NCBI GenBank assembly: GCA_045536915.1
Contig: JAZSOL010000078.1
Span: 1-17,702, forward strand
From: RGIG1828 sp045536915
GTDB taxonomy: Bacteria > Bacillota > Clostridia > UMGS1810
Length of the DNA stretch: 17,702 bases
Direction: 5' to 3'
The position numbers and the translations under genes are program-made. Positions 7,381-14,600 of this stretch are shown here, piece by piece; the stretch's first letter is position 1; each line of letters begins with the position of its first letter. The notes beneath the pieces were generated by a model, which saw only the letters and a list, made by a program, of their open reading frames with translations, was not told the origin of the DNA and did no database searches.

Positions 7381-8235
7381 TTATTTTGTCTGATATACAA
7401 TACCAAATACGTCGGGGCCTGTGTGTGTTCCTACGCATGGTCCAACCTGACCGCACACGAAATTTCTGAAGTTGGTTTTTTCTTTGAAAATCTCAATAAG
7501 CTTGTTTGCAACTTCGGGATTTGTACCTGTCATTATGCAGATGGTCTGGTCGTAATTGCCGCCGCAGTTTTCTTCAACCATACTAACCATTTTGCTGAAA
7601 ACTTTTTTGCTCCCTCTTACCTTTGTTCTGCTCACAACGAGTCCGCCTTCAATTGCAAGAATAGGGGAAATGTCGAGTACGTTTGCAATAATTTTTGATG
7701 CAGAACTAATTCTTCCGCCTTTCTGGAGAAAGTCAAGAGATTGCACGTTCAAAATAACATCTGTTGATGAAATTTTATCAGAGAGCATAGAAAGAATTTC
7801 ATCGGATGATTTTCCGTCCGATGCCATTTTTGCGGCTTCTATAACCCAATAGCCATAGCCGTATGAAAATGTACTGTTTTCAAAAACGTGAATTACGGCA
7901 TCCTCTTTTTCATCAAGAACTGTGTTTCTTGCAAGCATTGCAGACTGATATGTTCCGCTTGCATTTGCTGAAATCGGAACGTAAATTATTTCATAATCAT
8001 CTGCAAGAGATGTGAATGCATCAATGTGTTCCTGAACGGTTATCTGTGCTGTTTTGGGATGAATTGAATCGGATGCAAGCTTTTCATAAAACTGATTTGC
8101 GCTGATTTCAAATCCGTCAAGATATTCTTCCTCACCAAATATTATATGGATTGGGAGAAGTTTAATTCCGTATTTTTCTGCAACTTCGGGTGTAATATCC
8201 GAACAGGTGTCGGTCATAATTTTAACAGGTTTCAT
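7381..8235 (-). CDS. DegV family fatty-acid-binding protein
   Basis: DegV/FakB-type proteins bind a single fatty acid. In Firmicutes with a FakA kinase they present exogenous fatty acids for phosphorylation and entry into phospholipids, but a role here is inferred from family alone. The 284-aa protein shows the N-terminal MTDTCSDIT motif (7-15), PKTAQIT (60-66, T62 near the ligand headgroup site) and ISANASGTYQSA (88-99), the three hallmark elements, across the usual two-domain length. ATG 8235 has a strong AAGGAGG site. It is the last gene of the Lrp-aminotransferase-trmL-degV unit, 14 nt after the trmL stop. No fakA gene is in the window. Confidence 0.9.
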   Translation of the reverse strand: MKPVKIMTDTCSDITPEVAEKYGIKLLPIHIIFGEEEYLDGFEISANQFYEKLASDSIHPKTAQITVQEHIDAFTSLADDYEIIYVPISANASGTYQSAMLARNTVLDEKEDAVIHVFENSTFSYGYGYWVIEAAKMASDGKSSDEILSMLSDKISSTDVILNVQSLDFLQKGGRISSASKIIANVLDISPILAIEGGLVVSRTKVRGSKKVFSKMVSMVEENCGGNYDQTICIMTGTNPEVANKLIEIFKEKTNFRNFVCGQVGPCVGTHTGPDVFGIVYQTK

Positions 8236-8249
8236 ATATCCTCCTTATG

Positions 8250-8741
8250 CTACCAGGTAAACCTTGTGAGGTTTCCTTTGGTTTCAAGTTCAAAATAATT
8301 GTTTTGTCTTAGTGCTTCATATATTACAACGGCAACAGAATTGGAAAGATTAAGACTTCTTGCTTCCGAAAGCATTGGTATTCTTATGCAGCTTTCCGGA
8401 TGTTTTTTCAGAAGCTCTTCATCCAACCCTTTTGTTTCCTTGCCGAATAATATGTAATCGTTGTCTTTGAATTCAACATCTGAATGTCTTTTTAAAGACT
8501 TTGTTGATGCAAAGTAAAAATTGCCTTTATTTTTACTGAAAAAATCGTCGAGATTATCATAGTAAGTAATGTCAAGAAGATGCCAGTAGTCAAGTCCGGC
8601 GCGTTTAAGCTTTCTGTCGTCAATTTCAAAGCCTAAAGGCCTCACAAGATGAAGTTTCGAACCCGTTGCGGCACACGTTCTTGCTATATTACCTGTGTTT
8701 TGCGGAATTTCAGGCTCCACAAGTACAATGTTAAAGCTCAT
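8250..8741 (-). CDS. trmL: tRNA (cytidine(34)-2'-O)-methyltransferase
   Basis: SPOUT-class enzyme that 2'-O-methylates the wobble base of tRNA-Leu isoacceptors, using S-adenosylmethionine. The 163-aa protein is the length of TrmL/CspR. It carries the N-terminal PEIPQNTGNIART motif (11-23), the GKETKGL motif (about 100-106) and IPMLSEARSLNLSNSVAVVIYE, which forms the trefoil-knot cofactor site. AGGGGAT lies ahead of ATG 8741. It sits 22 nt after the aminotransferase stop and 14 nt before degV, clearly within the operon. Assignment to TrmL over other SPOUT enzymes rests on length and these motifs. Confidence 0.92.
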   Translation of the reverse strand: MSFNIVLVEPEIPQNTGNIARTCAATGSKLHLVRPLGFEIDDRKLKRAGLDYWHLLDITYYDNLDDFFSKNKGNFYFASTKSLKRHSDVEFKDNDYILFGKETKGLDEELLKKHPESCIRIPMLSEARSLNLSNSVAVVIYEALRQNNYFELETKGNLTRFTW

Positions 8742-8763
8742 AGTATTATCCCCTGTAAATGAT

Positions 8764-9930
8764 TTATAATGATTCCACGAATGCTTTTATTCTTTCCATA
8801 GCAGTTGTTATTTGCTGTATGCTGTATGCATATGATACCCTTATGAAGCCTTCGCCGCATTCACCGAATGCAGTTCCCGGAACAACGGCAACTTTCTGGC
8901 TTTCAAGAAGTTTTTCGCAGAATTCATTTGACGAAAGACCTGTTGATTTTATTGAAGGGAAAATATAGAAAGCACCCTCGGGTGAAAAGCAGGTAAGTCC
9001 CATCTTGTTGAATCCGTCAACAATGATTCGTCTTCTGTCGTTATATTCTCTAACCATCATATTTATGGATTCTTCGCCGTTTTGAAGAGCTTCAATTGCC
9101 GCATACTGACTCGCTGTGGGGGAACTCATTATTCCGTATTGGTGAACCTTAGTCATAGCTTTTGTGATTTCCGGATGAGCAAGTGTAAACCCGAGTCTCC
9201 AACCCGTCATGGCAAAAGCTTTCGAAAATCCGTTTATGATGATAGTGCGTTCTTTCATGCCGGGAAGTGAAGCAATTGAATGGTGTCTGCCGTTGTAGCT
9301 GAGTTCGGCATATATTTCATCCGAAAGAACCATAAGATTGTTTTCTATTGCAACCTCTGCAATTTCTTTGAGATTTTCAAGAGGCATTATAGCACCGGTG
9401 GGATTGTTGGGATACGACAAAACCAGCATTTTGGTTTTCGGAGTTATTTTTTCGAGAATTTCTTCCTTGGTTACTCTGAATGCATTTTCTGCTTTGGTTT
9501 TAATTGTAACAGGTACTGCGCCGGCAAGCGTTGCACACGGTTTGTAGCACACAAATGACGGTTCGGGAATAATAACCTCATCACCGGGATTAAGCACCGT
9601 TCTCATAGCAAGGTCAACACCTTCACTTCCGCCAACTGTTATCAGCACTTCATCAACAGAGTAGGAAAGGTCGAATTTCTTCACATAATCGCAAACTGCT
9701 TCTCTTAATTCCAAAAGACCGGAGTTTGATGTGTAGTATGTCCGTCCTTTTTCAAGAGAATAAATTCCTGCTTCTCTGATGTGCCACGGAGTAATAAAAT
9801 CCGGTTCGCCCACACCGAGAGATATTGCATCATCCATTTGATTTACGATATCGAAAAACTTTCTTATGCCCGACGGTTGCATGTTTGTAACTGTGTTGTT
9901 TATAAAATCCTCAGCTTTAAAATTCATCAT
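8764..9930 (-). CDS. Class I/II PLP-dependent aminotransferase
   Basis: Aspartate-aminotransferase fold enzyme of 388 aa. It shows the SGIRKFFDIV start typical of the PatA/AlaT group, substrate-loop GEPDF (41-45), SYPNNPTG (172-179), SDEIYAEL (203-210, D204 for the pyridine nitrogen), NGFSKAFAMTGWRLGF (233-248, PLP lysine K237) and a C-terminal arginine in RVSYAYS. The amino donor cannot be read from sequence. Alanine, aspartate, aromatic acids or N-acetyl-LL-diaminopimelate are all possible. The start ATG 9930 overlaps the Lrp gene by 4 nt (ATGA) with AGGTG 8 nt upstream, so translation is probably coupled. ATG 9927 is an alternative. The same regulator-aminotransferase pairing is known as AlaR-AlaT in Bacillus, so an alanine role is a reasonable guess. 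Confidence 0.9.
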   Translation of the reverse strand: MMNFKAEDFINNTVTNMQPSGIRKFFDIVNQMDDAISLGVGEPDFITPWHIREAGIYSLEKGRTYYTSNSGLLELREAVCDYVKKFDLSYSVDEVLITVGGSEGVDLAMRTVLNPGDEVIIPEPSFVCYKPCATLAGAVPVTIKTKAENAFRVTKEEILEKITPKTKMLVLSYPNNPTGAIMPLENLKEIAEVAIENNLMVLSDEIYAELSYNGRHHSIASLPGMKERTIIINGFSKAFAMTGWRLGFTLAHPEITKAMTKVHQYGIMSSPTASQYAAIEALQNGEESINMMVREYNDRRRIIVDGFNKMGLTCFSPEGAFYIFPSIKSTGLSSNEFCEKLLESQKVAVVPGTAFGECGEGFIRVSYAYSIQQITTAMERIKAFVESL

Positions 9931-10409
9931 AACGTAATCACCTGCCTTGTATCTTTTTCCTTATCGTCAAATATTATACCTTCATATTTGTATTTTTTCA
10001 GAACAAAATGTGTTCCCGTGCTTACAACGCAATCCATAGGTGCGAGTCTGTTTGCAACAAAAAGCGCAACCTCTTTCATTGTTTTTCCTTCTATTATAAC
10101 AGTGAGGTCAAAAGCACCTGCCATCAGATATAAATCCTTAACTTCAGGGAATTTATATATTCTTTCGGCAATTTTGTCGAAGCCTTCGCCTCTCTGGGGA
10201 GTAACTTTAAGTTCTATAAGAGCGGTAACGGATTCTTTGTCTGTTTTTTCCCAGTTTATAATACTTTTATTGCCGAGAATAATTTTATTGTTTTTCATTT
10301 CATCTATCTGTTTTGCCGCTTCTTCAATGGTTACATTTGCAAGAATTGCAATCTGTTCGAGCGGTAAGTTGCAGTCTTTTTCAATTATTTCAAGTATTTT
10401 TTCGTTCAT
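9927..10409 (-). CDS. Lrp/AsnC family transcriptional regulator
   Basis: Feast/famine regulator of 160 aa. It has an N-terminal winged helix-turn-helix (about residues 1-55, LPLEQIAILANVTIEEAAKQ) and a RAM ligand-binding domain (about 63-140) with the family's conserved LMAGAFDLTVIIEG strand-turn segment. Such proteins form octamers, bind amino acids and usually control their own operon. The start ATG 10409 has AAGGAAGG 9 nt upstream. It leads the aminotransferase-trmL-degV operon and overlaps the aminotransferase by 4 nt, which suggests it regulates that enzyme and senses its substrate or product. A promoter at 10462-10490 carries a dyad that could be its own binding site. Confidence 0.9.
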   Translation of the reverse strand: MNEKILEIIEKDCNLPLEQIAILANVTIEEAAKQIDEMKNNKIILGNKSIINWEKTDKESVTALIELKVTPQRGEGFDKIAERIYKFPEVKDLYLMAGAFDLTVIIEGKTMKEVALFVANRLAPMDCVVSTGTHFVLKKYKYEGIIFDDKEKDTRQVITL

Positions 10410-10461
10410 GCGGACATACCTTCCTTTACTTTTTATATTTAAATATAAATATATATTCTAC

Positions 10462-10490
10462 ATTATATATTATAATTTGTATAAATACAA
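10462..10490 (-). promoter_or_regulatory. Lrp operon promoter with an overlapping dyad
   Basis: On the minus strand, TTGTAT (10485-10490), 17 bp and TATAAT (10462-10467) lie about 53 bp ahead of the Lrp start. A 6-bp dyad TTGTAT-AA-ATACAA (10477-10490) covers the -35 box, and an AT palindrome (about 10433-10448) lies in the leader. These are plausible autoregulatory Lrp sites, which is inference only. Confidence 0.65.
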
Positions 10491-10519
10491 TGTTTTTTTG
10501 AAATTTTGTAATATTACAC

Positions 10520-10556
10520 AAAAAAACTCCGTCTGACATTTTCTGGTCAAACGGAG
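10520..10556 (-). terminator. spoVG terminator
   Basis: An 11-bp stem with one G-U pair (10546-10556 and 10527-10537), an 8-nt loop and seven T residues on the minus strand (10520-10526). It lies 28 nt beyond the spoVG stop and isolates spoVG from the Lrp operon. Confidence 0.9.
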
Positions 10557-10584
10557 ATATTAATTTATGTATTATCTATGATGA

Positions 10585-10860
10585 CTATTCGGCTACAGAG
10601 TCTTCAACTTCGGCAGTATTATAAGCGTCAATGATGATTTGTTCGATTTTAGCTCTTGTTTCAAAATTAATAGGATGAGCAACATCCTTGAAAGTGCCGT
10701 CTTTTAATCTTTTGTTGGGCATTGCAACAAAAACCTTGTCTTCGTTTTCGATAACTTTAATATCGTGAATTGCAAAGCAATCGTCAATTGTTATCGATGC
10801 AATAGCCTTCATTTTGTTTTCTGTAGCCAGTTTTTTAATTTTAATTCCAGTAATTTCCAT
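10585..10860 (-). CDS. spoVG: SpoVG, septation/sporulation regulator
   Basis: Small conserved nucleic-acid-binding regulator of 91 aa. It affects asymmetric septation and cortex formation in Bacillus and many regulons elsewhere. The sequence has the family start MEITGIKIKKL, the central AIASITIDDCFAIHDIKVIE and the hallmark VAMPNKRLKDGTFKDVAHPIN (about 45-65), followed by the acidic C-terminal helix. The start ATG has GAGG 7 nt upstream. It is transcribed alone, with a consensus promoter at 10896-10924 and a terminator at 10520-10556. A 10-bp dyad lies exactly on the -10 box. In Bacillus spoVG uses sigma-H, but here the promoter reads as perfect sigma-A, which is worth noting. Confidence 0.97.
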   Translation of the reverse strand: MEITGIKIKKLATENKMKAIASITIDDCFAIHDIKVIENEDKVFVAMPNKRLKDGTFKDVAHPINFETRAKIEQIIIDAYNTAEVEDSVAE

Positions 10861-10887
10861 AAAGATACCTCTTTTCTAATGTATATC

Positions 10888-10924
10888 TTATTTACATTAT
10901 ATGTAAATAAAGCAAAATTGTCAA
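10888..10924 (-). promoter_or_regulatory. Consensus sigma-A promoter of spoVG with a dyad on the -10 box
   Basis: On the minus strand, TTGACA (10919-10924), 17 bp and TATAAT (10896-10901) form a full-consensus promoter. A perfect inverted repeat with 10-bp arms (10888-10897 and 10901-10910, core TTTACAT/ATGTAAA) and a 3-bp centre is placed on the -10 box. A promoter this strong would probably need repression, and this dyad is a good operator candidate. No known operator consensus was recognised. Confidence 0.8.
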
Positions 10925-10959
10925 TTGAAATACAATGTATAAATTGAAATTTGTTAAAA

Positions 10960-11000
10960 TGGTATAAAATACCAGCGAATCTTTAGTCAAATTCGACAAA
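10960..11000. promoter_or_regulatory. Dyad and Spo0A-box candidate in the spoVG/M16 divergent spacer
   Basis: TGGTAT-AAA-ATACCA (10960-10974) is a perfect 6-bp dyad. A further GGTATTTT (11029-11036) can pair with AAAATACC (10966-10973). On the minus strand, TTTGTCGAA (10992-11000) contains the Spo0A box TGTCGAA. It lies about 70 bp upstream of the spoVG -35 box and about 57 bp from the opposite M16 -35 box. Spo0A control of spoVG would fit a spore former but is not shown by sequence alone. Confidence 0.4.
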
Positions 11001-11056
11001 TGTAAAAATATGGCAAGGGGAAATCTGCGGTATTTTAAAAATGCTGAAAAAAACAC

Positions 11057-11086
11057 TTGATTGTTTTATATAAAATAGTATATAAT
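11057..11086 (+). promoter_or_regulatory. Probable sigma-A promoter of the M16-M16-lgt operon
   Basis: TTGATT (11057-11062), 18 bp and TATAAT (11081-11086) lie 33 bp ahead of the first ATG. A TTG in frame with the peptidase gene falls inside this -35 box, so the longer reading starting at 11057 is not a real protein start. Confidence 0.6.
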
Positions 11087-11119
11087 AAAAAAAATAATAT
11101 TACAGAAAGGGGTAATTTT

Positions 11120-12391
11120 ATGCCGGGAGCAAAAAAATATGTTATTGCTGATAATATCAATTTGTTTATTATTAAAGATATTAAATATAAAACAGTTTAT
11201 GCGGCAGCATATCTGCACAGAGATTTGTCGAGAGAAGAGGTAACCCTTAATTCGCTTTTGTCTAAGGTTCTCAGGTCATCTACCAAAAAGCATCCTTCAA
11301 TGAATGAACTTAGCATCTATTCGCAGGAACTTTACGGATGTGGATTCGATGTATCTGTTTCAAAACGGGCAAGCGTTCAGAGTATTGTGTCGAATATAAG
11401 CACTCTCAATGACCGTTTTTCAGAAAATGGAACAGTTGAAAAAGCATTTGAATTGATGCTTGATTTGATTTTCAAACCTGATGAAAGAAACGGTGCATTC
11501 AATGCTGAATACGTTGAAAATCAGAAGAAAAATTTAAAAGACGATATTGAAAGCCTTATAAACGATAAACGTGCATATGCTAATGTAAGATGCCTTGAAG
11601 AAATGTGTAAGGGCGAAAAAAATGCAATTGTTGAGGTCGGATATGTTGAGGATATAGAAGAAATAGATGCTGTGAGCCTTTATAAGCATTACCTTTCAAT
11701 TGTTAAAAGCAGTCCTGTTGATATATTCGTTGTGGGAGATATAGATGAACAATATGCAACGGAATTTTTTAAATCATATTTTGAAGAGCTTGAATTTAAC
11801 ATTAAACCGTTGCAGATAGAATTTTCTTTTAATGACCCCAATGAAGAAAAATATATTGAAGATAATCTGGATGTGAATCAGGGCAAGCTTGCAATGGGGC
11901 TGAGGACAGGCATTAATCTTGAAAATGATATGTATTATCCGCTTTTGGTTGGTAACAGTATTTTCGGCTCCGGCGCACATTCAAAGCTTTTCAATAATGT
12001 GCGTGAAAAGCTCAGTCTTTGTTATTATGCGTATTCCCGCCTTGATAAATACAATGCTCTTATGCTTATCGGAAGCGGAATAGAATTTGTTAATTTTGAA
12101 AAAACCAAAAATGCAATTTTGGAAGAACTTGATAATGTGAAAAGCGGTAATTTCTTCGATGCAGATATTGAAGTTGCAAAAGAATATATTATAGGAAGTT
12201 ATATTTCATATAATGACAGTCCGTCTCTTCTTACCGATTATTATCTCGGTATGTGTTTTTCAGATTCGCTGCTTTCTGTTGAAGAAGCCGTTGAAGCTGT
12301 GAGAAAAGTAAGCAGACAGCAAATACTTGATGCATTTTCGAATGTGAAACTTGATACCGTGTATTTCCTTAACGGAAAGGAGAGTAACTGA
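11120..12391 (+). CDS. M16 family peptidase subunit without zinc site (YmfF-like)
   Basis: A 423-aa M16B (pitrilysin/insulinase) fold protein. The position that holds HxxEH in active members reads LLSKVLRSST (46-55), so it cannot bind catalytic zinc. It keeps the substrate-side signature of the C-terminal half: KLFNNVREKLSLCYYAYS (289-306) with R295 and Y302/Y303, the R/Y pair that grips substrate in M16 enzymes. The next gene has the reverse arrangement, so the two probably form one heterodimeric peptidase, like YmfF/YmfH of Bacillus. ATG 11120 follows AAAGGGG by 7 nt. Its stop overlaps the next start by one base (TGATG), which implies coupled, equimolar translation. The substrate is unknown, although small peptides are the family norm. 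Confidence 0.88.
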   Translation: MPGAKKYVIADNINLFIIKDIKYKTVYAAAYLHRDLSREEVTLNSLLSKVLRSSTKKHPSMNELSIYSQELYGCGFDVSVSKRASVQSIVSNISTLNDRFSENGTVEKAFELMLDLIFKPDERNGAFNAEYVENQKKNLKDDIESLINDKRAYANVRCLEEMCKGEKNAIVEVGYVEDIEEIDAVSLYKHYLSIVKSSPVDIFVVGDIDEQYATEFFKSYFEELEFNIKPLQIEFSFNDPNEEKYIEDNLDVNQGKLAMGLRTGINLENDMYYPLLVGNSIFGSGAHSKLFNNVREKLSLCYYAYSRLDKYNALMLIGSGIEFVNFEKTKNAILEELDNVKSGNFFDADIEVAKEYIIGSYISYNDSPSLLTDYYLGMCFSDSLLSVEEAVEAVRKVSRQQILDAFSNVKLDTVYFLNGKESN

Positions 12392-13674
12392 TGGATATTA
12401 AAAAGCAATATATTGAATCTCTTGATGAAACATTATACAGTGCGGTTCACAGAACCGGACTTAGAATATATGTTATTCCCAAAAAGGGGTTTTCAAAAAC
12501 CTATGCAATATACGGAACAAAATTCGGTTCTGTGAACAATAATTTCATTCCTCTCGGCGAAACAGAAGGTGTGCAGGTGCCCGATGGTGTTGCACATTTT
12601 CTTGAGCATAAATTATTCGAACAGCCCGATGGCTCCAATGCATTTGATGAATTTTCAAAATACGGAGCCAATGCAAATGCATTCACTTCGTTTACCAATA
12701 CGTGTTATTTGTTTTCGTGTACCAATCATTTTGAAGAATGCTTCAAACACCTTTTAAGCTATGTTCAGGAACCTTATTTCACCAAGGAAAATATCGAGAA
12801 GGAACAGGGGATAATAGGTCAGGAAATAAGAATGTATGATGATGACGGAGAATGGAATGTAATGTTCAATATGCTCCGCGCGCTTTATCATAATAATCCC
12901 GTAAGAATAGATATTGCCGGAACGGTTGAGAGCATTGCTGGGATTAATAAGGACGTGCTTTATAACTGCTATAATACCTACTATAACCCTGCCAATATGG
13001 TTGTGGCGGTTGCAGGTGATGTTGACCCTGAAAAGGTTTTTGTAATTGTTGACTCAACAGTTAAGGACCGTGATAACGGAAAGGTTGTAAGCATCTATCC
13101 GGACGAGCCCGAAAGCGTTTGTCAGAGTTATATTGAAGCTAAAGCAAGTGTAGCAAAACCGCTTTTCAATGTTGGTTTTAAAGATAATTATCTTAAAACC
13201 GGTGATGAACTCGTTAAGCGTGAGGCTGAAATCAAACTCATACTGAAAATCATGTTTGGGAAAAGCAGTAAGTTTTATAAGGAAAATTATGATTCCGGTC
13301 TTATAAACGATACTTTCGGCGATGATGTTATGACGGAACTTTCGTTCTCGTGCGCATCACTTGGCGGAGAGTGCGACAATCCGGAGCTTCTTCGTGAGAA
13401 AATACTCGAAACGGTTGAATATTATAAATCAAACGGATTTGACGAATCAGAGTTTTCAAGAATTAAAAAATCATATTTCGGTTCATTTATCCGTACCTTT
13501 AATAATGTTGAAGCTGTGGGTAACCTTGTTTGCAGAAATTATCTTAACGATATCAACATAATGGCATTTCCTCAAATATACTCTTCCATAACTCCGGACT
13601 CACTCAAAGCTGTTCTGGATGAGGTTTTCTCAGAGAAAACATGTGTGCTGAGTGTTGTAAAGCCCATTGATTAA
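12391..13674 (+). CDS. M16 family zinc peptidase subunit (YmfH-like)
   Basis: A 427-aa M16B protein with the inverted zinc motif HFLEH (H69, E72, H73) in GVAHFLEHKLFEQPDGSNA. A downstream acidic ligand is probably E145 in EQGIIGQEI, 72 residues beyond H73, which is about the usual spacing. It therefore supplies the catalytic half to the zinc-less partner encoded just upstream. There is no signal peptide, so the protein is cytoplasmic. AGGAGAG lies 6 nt before the ATG, and the ATG shares one base with the previous stop. The pair followed by lgt is an arrangement I associate with Clostridia. Proposed roles for such pairs in other bacteria (peptide processing or turnover) cannot be decided here. 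Confidence 0.9.
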   Translation: MDIKKQYIESLDETLYSAVHRTGLRIYVIPKKGFSKTYAIYGTKFGSVNNNFIPLGETEGVQVPDGVAHFLEHKLFEQPDGSNAFDEFSKYGANANAFTSFTNTCYLFSCTNHFEECFKHLLSYVQEPYFTKENIEKEQGIIGQEIRMYDDDGEWNVMFNMLRALYHNNPVRIDIAGTVESIAGINKDVLYNCYNTYYNPANMVVAVAGDVDPEKVFVIVDSTVKDRDNGKVVSIYPDEPESVCQSYIEAKASVAKPLFNVGFKDNYLKTGDELVKREAEIKLILKIMFGKSSKFYKENYDSGLINDTFGDDVMTELSFSCASLGGECDNPELLREKILETVEYYKSNGFDESEFSRIKKSYFGSFIRTFNNVEAVGNLVCRNYLNDINIMAFPQIYSSITPDSLKAVLDEVFSEKTCVLSVVKPID

Positions 13675-13694
13675 CTACGAAAGACGGTGCAGTA

Positions 13695-14534
13695 ATGATA
13701 AGCGTATCTTTTCCGGGAATCGGAATAACTCTTGAAATAAGCAGAGTTGCGTTCTATGTGTTCAAAATGCCGGTGTATTGGTATGGACTGATAATTGCAC
13801 TGGGGTTTGTTGCCGGAATAACAGTTGCATCTTTTGCGGCAAAAAAGCTCGGCGAAAATTCCGATGTTGCACTTGACCTTGCAATATATTGCGGTCCGGT
13901 TGGCATTGTGTGTGCAAGATTATATTATGTTATTTTCAAGCTTGAAGACTACATTTCGCAACCAATGGAGATTTTTAATTTTCGTGGAGGCGGACTTGCA
14001 ATATACGGAGGTATAATAGGTGCTGTTGGTGCAGCGGTTGTTTACAGCAAAATAAAGAAAAAATCTGTTTTGAAAATGGCAGATATCGGCTCTGTGGGTC
14101 TTATAACAGGTCAGATGATTGGAAGATGGGGTAATTTTTTTAATCAGGAAGCTTTCGGAAGCAACACAATGCTTCCGTGGGGAATGATTAGCGAAAAAAC
14201 CTCGGAATATCTGAGCACTTTAAAAGCCGATGGTGTGAATGTTGATCCTTTTCTTCCTGTTCATCCCACATTTTTGTATGAATCGCTGTGGTCACTGATG
14301 ACGCTTGCTGTTCTCTGGATTATTATAAAACATTACCGCTATAACGGTCAGGTCTTTTTTGCATACGGTGCACTTTATGGGCTCGGTCGTTTGTGGATTG
14401 AAGCTCTTCGCACCGACAGCCTTATGCTCGGTGCATTCAGAGTATCTCAGCTTATTGCAATTTTGTCGTTTGCGGTATTCGGTTTTTTGTATGTATTGTT
14501 TTTGTATCGCAAAAACAATAAAAAACAATCGTAA
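13695..14534 (+). CDS. lgt: Prolipoprotein diacylglyceryl transferase
   Basis: Integral membrane enzyme that moves diacylglycerol from phosphatidylglycerol to the lipobox cysteine of prolipoproteins, the first step of lipoprotein maturation. The 279-aa protein has about seven hydrophobic segments. The Lgt signature GRWGNFFNQE is at 143-152, with FRGGGLAIYGG (96-106), a VHPTFLYES segment and GLGRLWIEALRTDSL in the C-terminal half, all family landmarks. The ribosome site is weak (GGTG about 5 nt before ATG 13695). The gene starts 20 nt after the M16 stop, so it may depend on translation upstream. The end of its transcript is unclear, because no terminator is visible before the mgtE promoter. 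Confidence 0.96.
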   Translation: MISVSFPGIGITLEISRVAFYVFKMPVYWYGLIIALGFVAGITVASFAAKKLGENSDVALDLAIYCGPVGIVCARLYYVIFKLEDYISQPMEIFNFRGGGLAIYGGIIGAVGAAVVYSKIKKKSVLKMADIGSVGLITGQMIGRWGNFFNQEAFGSNTMLPWGMISEKTSEYLSTLKADGVNVDPFLPVHPTFLYESLWSLMTLAVLWIIIKHYRYNGQVFFAYGALYGLGRLWIEALRTDSLMLGAFRVSQLIAILSFAVFGFLYVLFLYRKNNKKQS

Positions 14535-14565
14535 AATCAGCAAGTCTTTTATGAATTTTATAGGA

Positions 14566-14594
14566 TTGAAAAAAATCTGATTGTGATATATAAT
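14566..14594 (+). promoter_or_regulatory. Sigma-A promoter of mgtE
   Basis: TTGAAA (14566-14571), a 17-bp spacer and TATAAT (14589-14594) predict a start near 14601. This leaves a leader of about 180 nt before the mgtE ATG, far longer than any other leader in this window. Confidence 0.75.
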
Positions 14595-14600
14595 AAATGT

